16,074 nt of DNA from Deltaproteobacteria bacterium (GCA_011051925.1 DRKE01000334.1:1-16074); one strand, 5' to 3'. Positions 1 through 14,760 are shown, counted from the stretch's first letter. The notes: a model not told the origin generated them from the letters alone. Program-made: numbers and translations.

Positions 1-106
1 GACGAGACGTGATCGCCGCCGTCAACGTCGTCTTCCCGTGATCCACGTGACCGATCGTCCCCACGTTCACATGGGGCTTGTTGCGCTCGAACTTTTCCTT
101 GGCCAT
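1..106 (-). CDS. tuf: Elongation factor Tu, 5' part (gene runs off the left edge)
   Basis: EF-Tu carries aminoacyl-tRNA to the ribosome as a GTP complex in the cytoplasm. Only the first 35 codons are in the window. They begin [20 protein letters not shown] and contain the P-loop GHVDHGKT at residues 19-26, which identifies EF-Tu. The ATG at 104-106 follows a GAGAGGG ribosome-binding stretch by about ten bases. It lies 37 nt downstream of the fusA stop with no terminator between, so it is most likely the last or a late gene of the str operon. A second tuf gene enters at the right edge of the window. Identification is secure; the rest of the protein cannot be judged. Confidence 0.97.
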
Positions 107-143
107 CGGATTCGACCCTCTCTTCCTTCCTTTCGCTCCGGTT

Positions 144-2264
144 TCAGTACGGAGCGACGATTGCCTTTGCGACGTTTTCCGGGACGGGTGCGTAATGGGA
201 GAACTGCATCGTGTAGTTCGCCCGGCCCTGCGTCATCGATCGGACACTGCTGACGTATCCGAACATCTCGGAGAGCGGGACTTCCGCCTGGATGACCTGC
301 GCCGTCCCGCGCATCTCGATCCCCTTGATCTGTCCACGGCGTCCATTCAGGTCCCCCTGGATCGCTCCCCGGAACTCTTCTGGCGTCACCACTTCGACGT
401 CCATGATCGGCTCGAGCAGGACTGGCGAGGCATTCCGAAGCGCATCGTTGGCCGCCATTGCGCCCGCGATCTGGAAGGCCCGCTCCGAGGAATCGGTCTC
501 GTGCGCCGCGCCGTCGACCAGTCGGATCTTCACGTCGACGACGGGATAGCCTCCGAGATGCCCGCTCTCCAGAGCGTCACGACAACCCTGCTCGACCGCT
601 GCCACGAACTCCGGCGGGATCACGCCACCCCGCGTCGCGTTCTCGAATTCGAAGCCCGATCCGGTTTCGCCCGGCTCGACCTCGACCTTCACGACGGCAT
701 ACTCACCGGCGCCCCCGGTCTGCTTGATGTATTCGCCCGTCCCGGTCGCCTTCGCGGAAATCGTCTCCTTGTAGGCGACCTGCGGCCGACCCACGTTCGC
801 GTCGACACCGAATTCCCGCAGCAGCCGGTCGACGATGATCTCGAGATGGAGCTCGCCCATTCCCGAGATGATCATCTGTCCGGTTTCGGCGTCCGTGGAG
901 ACCTTGAACGAGGGATCCTCGACAGCCAGACGCTCGAGGGATTGCGACAGTTTGTCCATGTCCGCCGTCGTCTTCGGTTCGATCGCGATCGAGATGACCG
1001 GCTCGGGGAACTCGAGGGACTCGAGCAGGATCGGCGACTTCGGAGAGCAGAGGGTATGCCCGGTCACGACGTTCTTCAGGCCGATCGCCGCCACGATATC
1101 CCCGGCATGGACCTCCTCGATCTCCTGACGCTTGTTCGCATGCATCTGGAGGAAGCGCCCGACCCGTTCCTTCTTCCCGGTCGAAGCGTTCAGGAGACTC
1201 TCCCCGGTCCGGGCCGTCCCTGAATAGACCCGCAGATAGGCGAGGCTGCCCGCATGCCGATCGGACTGGATCTTGAAGACGAGGGCCGCGAAGGGCGCCT
1301 GATCGTCCGCCTCGCGCGGAATCAGCTCTTCCCCCCCTTCCTTCGCCTGGGCCTTTCGGCGCCCCTTGCCCGTCGCCCGTACCGGAACGGCCGTTCCCAT
1401 CACGGGTGGAACGTCGGTGGGCGCCGGCAGATAGTCCACGACGGCATCGAGGAGCGGCTGGACCCCCTTGTTCTTGAAGGCACTCCCGCAGAGGACCGGC
1501 ACCAGATCGAGCGCGAGCGTGCCCCGGCGAATGGCTCGGCGCAGATCCGCGACCGGAACCTCCTCCCCGTCGAGATAACGGGCCATCACCTCGTCATCGA
1601 AATCGGCCAGGCGTTCGACCATCTGCTCCCGTGCGAGTTCCGCATCCTCGATCAGCTCGGCTGGAATCTCGTTCTCGCGAAGGCTGGCGCCGAGCGTGTC
1701 TTCGTCCCAGTAGAGCGCCTTCCGTTCCACGAGGTCGATGACGCCCGAGAACGCGTCTTCGGCGCCGATCGGCAACTGCAGAGGCAGCGGCCGGGCACCC
1801 AGACGGTCTTCGATCATCGAGACCACGTTGTGGAAATCTGCACCCATTCGATCCATTTTGTTCACGAAGGCCACCCGCGGAACATGATATTTGTCCGCCT
1901 GCCGCCACACCGTTTCGGATTGGGGCTCGACACCGCCGACACCACAGAAGACGGCGATCGCGCCGTCCAGCACCCGGAGCGAGCGTTCGACTTCGATCGT
2001 GAAGTCGACATGCCCGGGCGTGTCGATGATGTTGATCCGATGGTCCCGCCAGGAGCAGGTCGTCGCAGCGGAGGTGATCGTGATCCCGCGCTCCTGCTCC
2101 TGCTGCATCCAGTCCATCGTTGCTGCCCCGTCGTGAACCTCCCCAATCTTGTAGTTGACGCCGGTATAGAAGAGAATCCGTTCCGTCGTCGTCGTCTTGC
2201 CGGCATCGATGTGAGCCATGATGCCGATATTCCGCGTTTCTTCGAGCTGCACGCTTCGAGGCAT
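144..2264 (-). CDS. fusA: Elongation factor G
   Basis: EF-G is the GTPase that drives tRNA-mRNA translocation on the ribosome. The 706-residue length is close to that of E. coli EF-G (704). GTPase motifs are all visible: P-loop AHIDAGKT at 17-24, switch I RGITI at 59-63, DTPGH at 81-85 and NKMD at 135-138. Domains II to V follow, with the GMGELHLEI motif of domain III and the [13 protein letters not shown] region of domain IV. The ATG at 2262-2264 has a weak AGGGA site five bases upstream. Compared with E. coli from memory, the link between the G domain and domain II is about 15 residues longer and basic ([13 protein letters not shown]). The gene sits 69 nt after rpsG and 37 nt before tuf, as in a typical str operon. 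Paralogous EF-G types exist in this lineage, but the operon context argues for the housekeeping one. Confidence 0.97.
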
Positions 2265-2333
2265 GACCGTCCCTGTCGGCGCGAATGCGGTCCCGCCACC
2301 CTGTCCGGTGCGCCGCCTATCCGATGCGCCGCT

Positions 2334-2804
2334 CTACCACCGATAGTGCGCGAAGGCCTTGTTGGCCTCGGCCATCCGATGTGTGTCCTCTCGTTTCTTC
2401 ACGCTCTCGCCACGTTCGTTGGCGGCGTCGATGATCTCGTTCGCGAGGCGCTCCTTCATGCTCTTGCCCGGTCGGGCTTTCGAATAGCCGGCCAGCCAAC
2501 GCATCGCGAGCGAAGTCGCCCGGTTGGGCGAAACCTCGATCGGCACCTGGTAGGTCGCGCCCCCCACGCGACGGCTCTTCACTTCGACCCTCGGCCGGAT
2601 GTTGTCGAGCGCGCGCCGGAACATCGCCAGCGGATCGCTGCGCATCTTGCTCTCGATCTCGTCGAAGGCGCCGTAGACGATGTTCTCCGCAGTGCTCTTC
2701 TTTCCGTCTCGCATGATCACGTTGATGAAACGACCGAGCATCTGGTCTCCATGCTTGGAGTCCGGAACGGTCTGTCGCTTCTGTACCTCGCGTCGCCTCG
2801 GCAT
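2334..2804 (-). CDS. rpsG: 30S ribosomal protein S7
   Basis: S7 nucleates assembly of the 30S head by binding the 3' domain of 16S rRNA and contacts tRNA at the E site. The 156-residue product starts MPRRREVQKRQ and keeps the family core, including GRFINVIMRDGKKSTAENIV and the GGATYQVPIEV segment, and ends HYRW. The ATG at 2802-2804 was chosen over an in-frame ATG 84 nt further upstream, because family members begin at this point and a GAGGA site sits seven bases before it. The upstream extension would add a non-conserved Arg-rich tail. It lies between rpsL (102 nt gap) and fusA (69 nt gap). In E. coli S7 represses its own operon by binding the rpsL-rpsG gap; the gap here holds a hairpin that could play that role, but this is inference. 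Confidence 0.97.
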   Translation of the reverse strand: MPRRREVQKRQTVPDSKHGDQMLGRFINVIMRDGKKSTAENIVYGAFDEIESKMRSDPLAMFRRALDNIRPRVEVKSRRVGGATYQVPIEVSPNRATSLAMRWLAGYSKARPGKSMKERLANEIIDAANERGESVKKREDTHRMAEANKAFAHYRW

Positions 2805-2831
2805 GAACGCGTCCTCTTTCTCGTTGCCATT

Positions 2832-2850
2832 CCGGCCCCTGCCGGGCCGG
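2832..2850 (-). promoter_or_regulatory. Hairpin in the rpsL-rpsG gap, candidate S7 operator
   Basis: A perfect 7-bp stem, CCGGCCC with GGGCCGG, closes a five-base loop. It ends 27 nt before the rpsG ATG inside the 102-nt rpsL-rpsG gap. In E. coli the S7 repressor site lies in the equivalent gap, so position fits a translational operator. I see no specific match to the E. coli S7 target, and a GC-rich gap can form such a stem by chance. Confidence 0.4.
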
Positions 2851-2906
2851 TCTCGGACGATCGATGATCGGCGCGCAACCCGCAGCACCGAACCCGCCGC
2901 CCCGGA

Positions 2907-3278
2907 TCACTTGGGTCGTTTGGCTCCGTATTTCGATCGACTCTGGTTGCGACCATCGACCCCCGTCGCGTCGAGCGATCCCCGAACGATGTGGTAGCGG
3001 ACACCCGGAAGATCCTTGACGCGTCCGCCGCGCACGAGAACCACCGAATGCTCCTGGAGCGTATGCCCTTCGCCACCGATATAGGCGTTGACTTCATTCC
3101 CATTGGTCAGTCGCACACGGGCGACCTTCCGGAGCGCCGAGTTCGGCTTCTTCGGCGTCGCGGTGAAGACGCGCAGACACACGCCACGGCGCTGCGGGCA
3201 TCGCGTCAGGTCCGGGGACTTCGACCGTGAAGCCTTCGGCTTGCGGCCCTTTCGAATGAGCTGTTGGATGGTCGGCAT
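2907..3278 (-). CDS. rpsL: 30S ribosomal protein S12
   Basis: S12 sits at the 30S decoding centre and controls accuracy. The 123-residue product is family-typical, with ATPKKPNSALRKV around residues 40-52 and RGGRVKDLPGVRYH around 83-96. Lys43 and Lys88, the usual streptomycin-resistance positions, are wild type, and Asp89 (the residue beta-methylthiolated by RimO in E. coli) is present. The ATG at 3276-3278 is chosen because family members begin MPTIQQLIRKGR. The frame stays open upstream for another 111 codons, but that part is repetitive leader sequence. The nearest good Shine-Dalgarno match, AGGAG at 3293-3297, is 14 nt from the ATG, longer than usual. It is the first gene of the str operon, downstream of its own promoter and of the rpoC terminator. 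Confidence 0.97.
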   Translation of the reverse strand: MPTIQQLIRKGRKPKASRSKSPDLTRCPQRRGVCLRVFTATPKKPNSALRKVARVRLTNGNEVNAYIGGEGHTLQEHSVVLVRGGRVKDLPGVRYHIVRGSLDATGVDGRNQSRSKYGAKRPK

Positions 3279-3284
3279 GGGGCT

Positions 3285-3412
3285 CGACGGTACTCCTGCT
3301 TCTATTGTTCCTGTTTCGTTCCTGTTCCTGTTGCGTCTCTTGTTGCTACGTGTGTTGCTGCGAGTCTCGCTGCCTACGTCTGTTGCATCGTCCGTCGCAT
3401 CTGTTGCCACGT
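3285..3412 (-). repeat. T-poor GCAACA/GGAACA-rich leader before rpsL
   Basis: Read on the minus strand, this stretch contains GCAACA five times (at 3402-3407, 3381-3386, 3353-3358, 3341-3346 and 3329-3334) followed by GGAACA units near 3323-3328 and 3306-3311. Only five T bases occur from 3305 to 3408, and none from 3305 to 3347. The composition is unlike the flanking coding sequence and should give an unstructured RNA just upstream of the rpsL ribosome-binding site. I infer an untranslated leader rather than protein, because S12 proteins start at the downstream ATG. Function is unknown; a ribosome loading or S1-binding tract is one possibility. Confidence 0.6.
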
Positions 3413-3438
3413 CACCGGCCCGGTTGGTTCCGGCACGG

Positions 3439-3496
3439 CTTCGCACCGAAAGCCAGAGACAACACGACCCCCAAGTCCCATTTCTCAGGTGCGAAG
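3439..3496 (-). promoter_or_regulatory. Long-range hairpin in the rpsL leader
   Basis: Two arms, CTTCGCACC and GGTGCGAAG, form a perfect 9-bp inverted repeat around a 40-nt loop. It lies in the middle of the untranslated leader between the predicted promoter and the repeat-rich tract. It could shape the leader or bind a regulator; I recognise no known riboswitch or leader family in it. Confidence 0.35.
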
Positions 3497-3583
3497 AGAC
3501 CGGAGTCAAACTCGGGCGCCCTCTCCACATTCTGGAAACGGACCGCGGGGTTGAAGGAATCCCTGGTCCAGGAAGCGGCGCGC

Positions 3584-3611
3584 AATTTAGCGACCTGCGG
3601 GGCGCTGTCAA
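3584..3611 (-). promoter_or_regulatory. Sigma70-type promoter of the rpsL-rpsG-fusA-tuf operon
   Basis: On the minus strand a perfect -35 box TTGACA (3606-3611) is followed after 16 bases by TAAATT (3584-3589) as the -10 box. It lies 65 nt past the T-run of the rpoC terminator, in the right place to start an independent str operon transcript. The start would fall near 3577, giving a leader of about 300 nt before the rpsL ATG. The -35 match is exact and the -10 match is four of six. No competing promoter of similar quality was seen in the gap. Confidence 0.7.
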
Positions 3612-3675
3612 CGGCTGGCTCCGGCTCCCTCCGTCCGGACGGATCCCCCCCGGCCCTTCCTACTGCACTCGTCAC

Positions 3676-3710
3676 GAAAAACCCCCGTTGGCCGATCCGC
3701 CAACGGGGGT
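3676..3710 (-). terminator. Rho-independent terminator after rpoC
   Basis: A perfect 12-bp stem, ACCCCCGTTGGC with GCCAACGGGGGT, encloses a six-base loop and is followed on the minus strand by a run of five T (3677-3681, counting the last stem base). It lies 32 nt past the rpoC stop and should end the rpo operon transcript. This is the strongest terminator signal in the window and separates the rpo and str operons. Confidence 0.93.
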
Positions 3711-3719
3711 CAGGATTGT

Positions 3720-3736
3720 CGTTCCCTCAGGGAACG
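3720..3736 (-). promoter_or_regulatory. Short hairpin just after the rpoC stop codon
   Basis: CGTTCCC and GGGAACG form a perfect 7-bp stem with a three-base loop, six nt after the rpoC stop. No T-run follows, so it is not a terminator by itself. It stands nine nt before the 12-bp terminator stem and may protect the 3' end or reinforce termination. Confidence 0.5.
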
Positions 3737-3742
3737 GCCGAG

Positions 3743-7960
<4,218 letters not shown>

Positions 7961-7992
7961 AGTGGTGGTCCCCCTGTTGCGAAGCGTTACCG

Positions 7993-8024
7993 GACGGGAT
8001 CGGCCCTTCAGGGGCGATCCCGTC
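7993..8024 (-). promoter_or_regulatory. Stem-loop in the rpoB-rpoC gap
   Basis: GACGGGATCG and CGATCCCGTC form a perfect 10-bp stem. After one mismatch, CCC and GGG extend it by three pairs around a four-base loop. It fills nearly half of the 74-nt gap and begins 10 nt after the rpoB stop. No T-run follows, so I read it as an RNA processing or stability element rather than a terminator. Confidence 0.6.
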
Positions 8025-8034
8025 GAAGATGGAA

Positions 8035-12216
<4,182 letters not shown>

Positions 12217-12261
12217 GAGTGTTCACACCCTCCTGTGTAGCGTTGGGTCGATCGGGATGCG

Positions 12262-12276
12262 TCGCCCGACGGGCGA
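12262..12276 (-). repeat. Interrupted palindrome upstream of rpoB
   Basis: TCGCCCG and CGGGCGA flank a single central base, making a near-perfect 15-base palindrome 46 nt before the rpoB GTG. As RNA it could form a short stem with a five-base loop. It may be a protein-binding site or chance in GC-rich DNA; there is no further support. Confidence 0.3.
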
Positions 12277-12324
12277 TCAACACCTGACCTATGGCACCCG
12301 CCCGGCACTCGGCCGACCGGGTTC

Positions 12325-12351
12325 GAAAAGACGGTTCGATCGGAGAACCGC
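12325..12351 (-). terminator. Candidate attenuator between rplL and rpoB
   Basis: On the minus strand CGGTTC and GAACCG form a 6-bp stem (7 with a G-U pair) around a seven-base loop, followed directly by TCTTTTC. This is a weak Rho-independent terminator shape, 84 nt after the rplL stop. E. coli has a partial terminator at the same place that lowers rpoBC output relative to the ribosomal proteins. The stem is short, so partial rather than full termination would be expected. Confidence 0.4.
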
Positions 12352-12434
12352 CGCGCAACCGACGGCCGCCCCGCCTCCTGCCGGTCAAGAGCAGGAAACG
12401 AGGCTTTCGGCCGTCGCGTTCGCATTCAGCCCGA

Positions 12435-12812
12435 CTATTTGACGTCGACCTGTCCGCCGGCTTCCTCGATCTTCTTCTGGATCTCGGCCGCCTCGTCCTT
12501 CGGAACACCTTCCTTGATCGCCTTCGGAACGCCTTCCACGAGCTCCTTGGCCTCCTTGAGACCCAGCCCCGTGATGGCTCGGATCTCCTTGATGACCTGG
12601 ATCTTCTTGTCGCCGAACGAAGTCAGGATGACATCGAAGTCGTCCTTCGCTTCCGCAGCCGCCTCTCCGGCTGCGGGCCCTGCCGCGGCTGCGACGGCCA
12701 CGGGCGCCGCCGCCGAGACGCCCCACTTCTCCTCGAGAAGCGTCGCGAGTTCAGCCGCTTCCATGACGGTCAAGCTGGACAGCGTGTCCACGATTTCATT
12801 GAGATCTGCCAT
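12435..12812 (-). CDS. rplL: 50S ribosomal protein L7/L12
   Basis: L7/L12 is the multicopy stalk protein that recruits translational GTPases to the ribosome. The 125-residue product has the N-terminal dimerisation helices (1-32), an Ala/Gly-rich hinge (about 33-56) and the globular C-terminal domain with GLGLKEAKELVEGVP around residues 82-96, which contacts EF-Tu and EF-G. The ATG at 12810-12812 is preceded by a purine-rich GAAGGGTAGGAAG stretch. It follows rplJ after a 131-nt gap with two hairpins and precedes rpoB by 218 nt. Several L12 copies are needed per ribosome, so the structured gaps on either side may set its relative output. Confidence 0.98.
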   Translation of the reverse strand: MADLNEIVDTLSSLTVMEAAELATLLEEKWGVSAAAPVAVAAAAGPAAGEAAAEAKDDFDVILTSFGDKKIQVIKEIRAITGLGLKEAKELVEGVPKAIKEGVPKDEAAEIQKKIEEAGGQVDVK

Positions 12813-12830
12813 TCTTCCTACCCTTCATTT

Positions 12831-12865
12831 GGGCGGTGAAGCGGGTGCGTCACACCCTCCCGCCC
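12831..12865 (-). promoter_or_regulatory. Nested stem-loop upstream of rplL
   Basis: An outer 6-bp stem (GGGCGG with CCGCCC) encloses an inner 5-bp stem (GGGTG with CACCC) and a five-base loop, with a 2/6-base internal loop between. It ends 18 nt before the rplL ATG. No T-run follows. It may affect processing or translation of rplL. Confidence 0.4.
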
Positions 12866-12878
12866 GGTCATTGTTGAA

Positions 12879-12898
12879 CCGGATCCGCCTGGATCCGG
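12879..12898 (-). promoter_or_regulatory. Perfect 8-bp hairpin in the rplJ-rplL gap
   Basis: CCGGATCC and GGATCCGG form a perfect 8-bp stem with a four-base loop, 45 nt after the rplJ stop. No T-run follows, so it is not an intrinsic terminator. Together with the nested stem-loop just downstream it makes this short gap highly structured. Confidence 0.5.
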
Positions 12899-12943
12899 CC
12901 AGACTTCCGGAATGGACGAGACGCCCGCCCCGCCCGCTCCGAG

Positions 12944-13483
12944 CTACTCCCCACCCTCCTCGAGCGCCGCCTTCCGGGCGTCGACGAGTCGGGCAATCTG
13001 TCCAGCGGGCTCGTTCAGGAGCCGCGCGAGTTTTCCTGCCGGTGCCTGCAGGAGACCCACGATCTTGCCCCGCAGCTGGTCGAGCGAGGGCAGGGTCGCG
13101 AGATTCGAGATTTCCGCCGGCTCGAGCACCTTGCCGTCGAGCATGCCGGTCCGGATCTCGAAGGCCTCGTTTGCTTTCGCATAGTCGACGAGGGTCTTGG
13201 CCAGCGCGACGGGATCGCCGAAGGAGAGCGCGATCGAGGTCGTCCCCCGGAAATGTTCCTTCAGCCCCTCTGCCGGCCCGCCCTCGGACGCGAGTCGCAG
13301 GACCGAGTTCTTGGCCACGCGGAATTCGCTCTCGCTCGCCTCCGCTTCCCGAAGCCCGCCCCGCAGCGCCTCGAGCTGGGTCACGCCGAGACCGCTGTAG
13401 TCCGCAACGAAGATGCTCGTCGCCCGTTCGAACTTGTCGTGCAGCTCCGCCACCTGTTCTTCTTTCTGTTGTCGCGTCAGCAT
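12944..13483 (-). CDS. rplJ: 50S ribosomal protein L10
   Basis: L10 anchors the L7/L12 dimers to 23S rRNA at the base of the stalk. The 179-residue product starts MLTRQQKEEQVAELHDKFE and has the family signature FVADYSGLGVTQLEALR around residues 25-41. The C-terminal helix (about 133-175) contains repeated L12-binding segments such as LLQAPAGKLARLLNEPAGQI. The ATG at 13481-13483 has GGAG eight bases upstream and lies only 10 nt after the rplA stop, so rplJ is probably translationally linked to rplA. There is no room here for the long L10-binding leader known ahead of rplJ in E. coli. Confidence 0.97.
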   Translation of the reverse strand: MLTRQQKEEQVAELHDKFERATSIFVADYSGLGVTQLEALRGGLREAEASESEFRVAKNSVLRLASEGGPAEGLKEHFRGTTSIALSFGDPVALAKTLVDYAKANEAFEIRTGMLDGKVLEPAEISNLATLPSLDQLRGKIVGLLQAPAGKLARLLNEPAGQIARLVDARKAALEEGGE

Positions 13484-13493
13484 TTCGTTCTCC

Positions 13494-14198
13494 TCAGGCC
13501 ACCTTCAGCGGAGAAGCCGGATCGACCTTGATTCCCGGCCCCATCGTGGACGACACCGCGATCTTCTTGACATACGTGCCCTTGGTCGAAGCCGGCTTGG
13601 CCTTCAAGATGACGTCGATCAATGCAGAAGCATTCTCCCACAATTTCTCCGTCTCGAAAGAGACCTTTCCGATCCCGCAATGCACGATGCCGGCCTTGTC
13701 GACCCGGTACTCGACCTTGCCCGCTTTCTGGTCCCGAACCGCCTCTGCGACATTCGGCGTGACCGTCCCGAGCTTCGGGTTCGGCATCAATCCGCGCGGC
13801 CCGAGCACCCGCCCCAGACGGCCGACGACGCCCATCATGTCGGGTGTCGCGATCACCCGGTCGAATTCGAACCAGCCCTCGTCCTGGATCTTCTTGGCCA
13901 GGTCGTCGCCCCCGACGTAGTCGGCCCCCGCCTCGAGCGCTTCCTTTTCCTTCTCGCCCTTCGCGAAAACGAGGACGCGGGTCGATCGACCGACACCGTT
14001 GGGCAGGACGATCGCACCCCGCACCATCTGATCGGCGTGTTTCGGATCGACACCCAGATTGATCGCGATATCGACGGTCTCGTCGAATTTCGCGTGGGGC
14101 ACGTCCTTGAGTTGCGCCAGGGCCTCTTCGAGCGGATAGAGCCTGTTCGCGTCGATCCGCTCACGAGCCTCGCGGTAGCGTCTGCTTTTCTTCGCCAT
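13494..14198 (-). CDS. rplA: 50S ribosomal protein L1
   Basis: L1 forms the mobile stalk that helps release deacylated tRNA and in many bacteria represses its own operon. The 234-residue product matches the family length and keeps the signature GRVLGPRGLMPNPKLGTVT at about residues 129-147. The ATG at 14196-14198 is chosen because family members begin MAKKSRRYREA; the open frame continues upstream into rplK but that part is not L1. The GGAGG ribosome-binding site overlaps the rplK stop codon region, and the two genes are separated by five nt, so translation is probably coupled. Confidence 0.97.
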   Translation of the reverse strand: MAKKSRRYREARERIDANRLYPLEEALAQLKDVPHAKFDETVDIAINLGVDPKHADQMVRGAIVLPNGVGRSTRVLVFAKGEKEKEALEAGADYVGGDDLAKKIQDEGWFEFDRVIATPDMMGVVGRLGRVLGPRGLMPNPKLGTVTPNVAEAVRDQKAGKVEYRVDKAGIVHCGIGKVSFETEKLWENASALIDVILKAKPASTKGTYVKKIAVSSTMGPGIKVDPASPLKVA

Positions 14199-14203
14199 CG
14201 CGA

Positions 14204-14632
14204 TCAGCCCTCCACCACTTCGAGGCCCATCGAACGAGCGGTCCCGGCGATGATCTTCTTCGCCTTCTCGAGATCGAAGGCGTTGAGATCCGCTTTCTTC
14301 ATCTCGACGATCTCGGCCAGCTGGGATTGCGTCACCTGACCGACCTTCTTGCGATTCGGTTCCCCCGACCCGCTCTTGATCTTCGCTGCCTTCTTCAGCA
14401 GCACCGCCGCCGGCGGCGACTTCAGGACGAAGGTGAAGCTCCGATCCTGGTAGATCGTGATCTCGGCAGGAATGATCAATCCCGCCTTGTCCTGCGTCTT
14501 GGCGTTGAACGCCTTGCAGAACTCCATGATGTTCACGCCGTGCTGGCCGAGCGCTGGACCGACGGGCGGTGCGGGATTCGCTGCCCCTGCCGGACACTGC
14601 AGCTTCACGACTGCCATGACCTTCTTTGCCAC
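14204..14632 (-). CDS. rplK: 50S ribosomal protein L11
   Basis: L11 binds the GTPase-associated centre of 23S rRNA and is needed for RelA activation and release-factor function. The 142-residue product has the N-terminal PPVGPALGQHGVNIMEFCK segment (22-40) and the C-terminal RNA-binding domain ending SMGLEVVEG. The start is GTG at 14630-14632, giving MAKKVMAVVKLQ as in homologues, with AGGAG seven bases upstream. An internal ATG at codon 6 would cut off the conserved start. It begins 200 nt after nusG and overlaps neither neighbour. Confidence 0.97.
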   Translation of the reverse strand: MAKKVMAVVKLQCPAGAANPAPPVGPALGQHGVNIMEFCKAFNAKTQDKAGLIIPAEITIYQDRSFTFVLKSPPAAVLLKKAAKIKSGSGEPNRKKVGQVTQSQLAEIVEMKKADLNAFDLEKAKKIIAGTARSMGLEVVEG

Positions 14633-14660
14633 TCTGATTCTCCTGCCACTGGCGGTCTGC

Positions 14661-14676
14661 GATCGACGCGTCGATC
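14661..14676 (-). repeat. Perfect 16-bp palindrome upstream of rplK
   Basis: GATCGACGCGTCGATC reads the same on both strands and lies 28 nt before the rplK GTG. It could form a 6-bp RNA stem with a four-base loop or be a dimeric protein-binding site. In many bacteria L1 binds the mRNA near this point, but I see no clear match to an L1 target. Confidence 0.4.
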
Positions 14677-14701
14677 TCCCGCGCGCTTCTGGCGGTTTCC
14701 G

Positions 14702-14760
14702 GACGGGCCCCTGCCCGCCTGGTTCATTCTTCCTTATTCCTTATTCCTTCGTTCCTTCCG
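14702..14760 (-). repeat. Purine-rich tandem repeats and a hairpin in the nusG-rplK gap
   Basis: On the minus strand a purine-rich tract contains two tandem copies of GGAATAA (14734-14747), flanked by further GGAA units. Just downstream GGCGGGC and GCCCGTC form a 7-bp stem (one G-U pair) around a four-base loop at 14702-14719. No promoter boxes of quality were found in this 200-nt gap, so rplK is probably read through from nusG. The tract may be part of a leader that controls rplKA. Confidence 0.4.

Noticed and set aside
542..570. Thr in place of Asn at the RpoB position equivalent to E. coli 518 (residue 553 of the protein), as possible rifampicin resistance
   Set aside because: Thr at this site is, to my recollection, common in alpha- and deltaproteobacterial RpoB, and the main resistance positions are wild type. 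The coordinates given here are residue numbers of the Rif cluster, not bases.
2805..2888. A 28-residue N-terminal extension of S7
   Set aside because: It is Arg-rich and not part of the family, and the internal ATG at 2804 has a good GAGGA site.
3279..3611. In-frame N-terminal extension of S12, with repeated Ala-Thr-Asp and Arg-Asn residues
   Set aside because: The frame would begin at the TTG of the -35 box. S12 proteins start at MPTIQQ, and the extension is low-complexity sequence explained by the nucleotide repeats of the leader.
12397..12420. TTGACC in the rplL-rpoB gap as an rpoB promoter
   Set aside because: No acceptable -10 box lies 15-19 nt downstream; the following sequence is GC-rich.
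13494..14597. A 367-codon version of rplA that begins inside rplK
   Set aside because: The first 133 codons are an out-of-frame reading of rplK. The L1 family start MAKKSRRYREA at 14198 fits length and ribosome-binding site.
14605..14727. A 40-codon minus-strand frame (ATG after GGAAG) that overlaps the rplK start out of frame
   Set aside because: It has an Arg-rich, non-conserved-looking product and could arise by chance. A leader peptide is not excluded, but nothing beyond the start context supports it.
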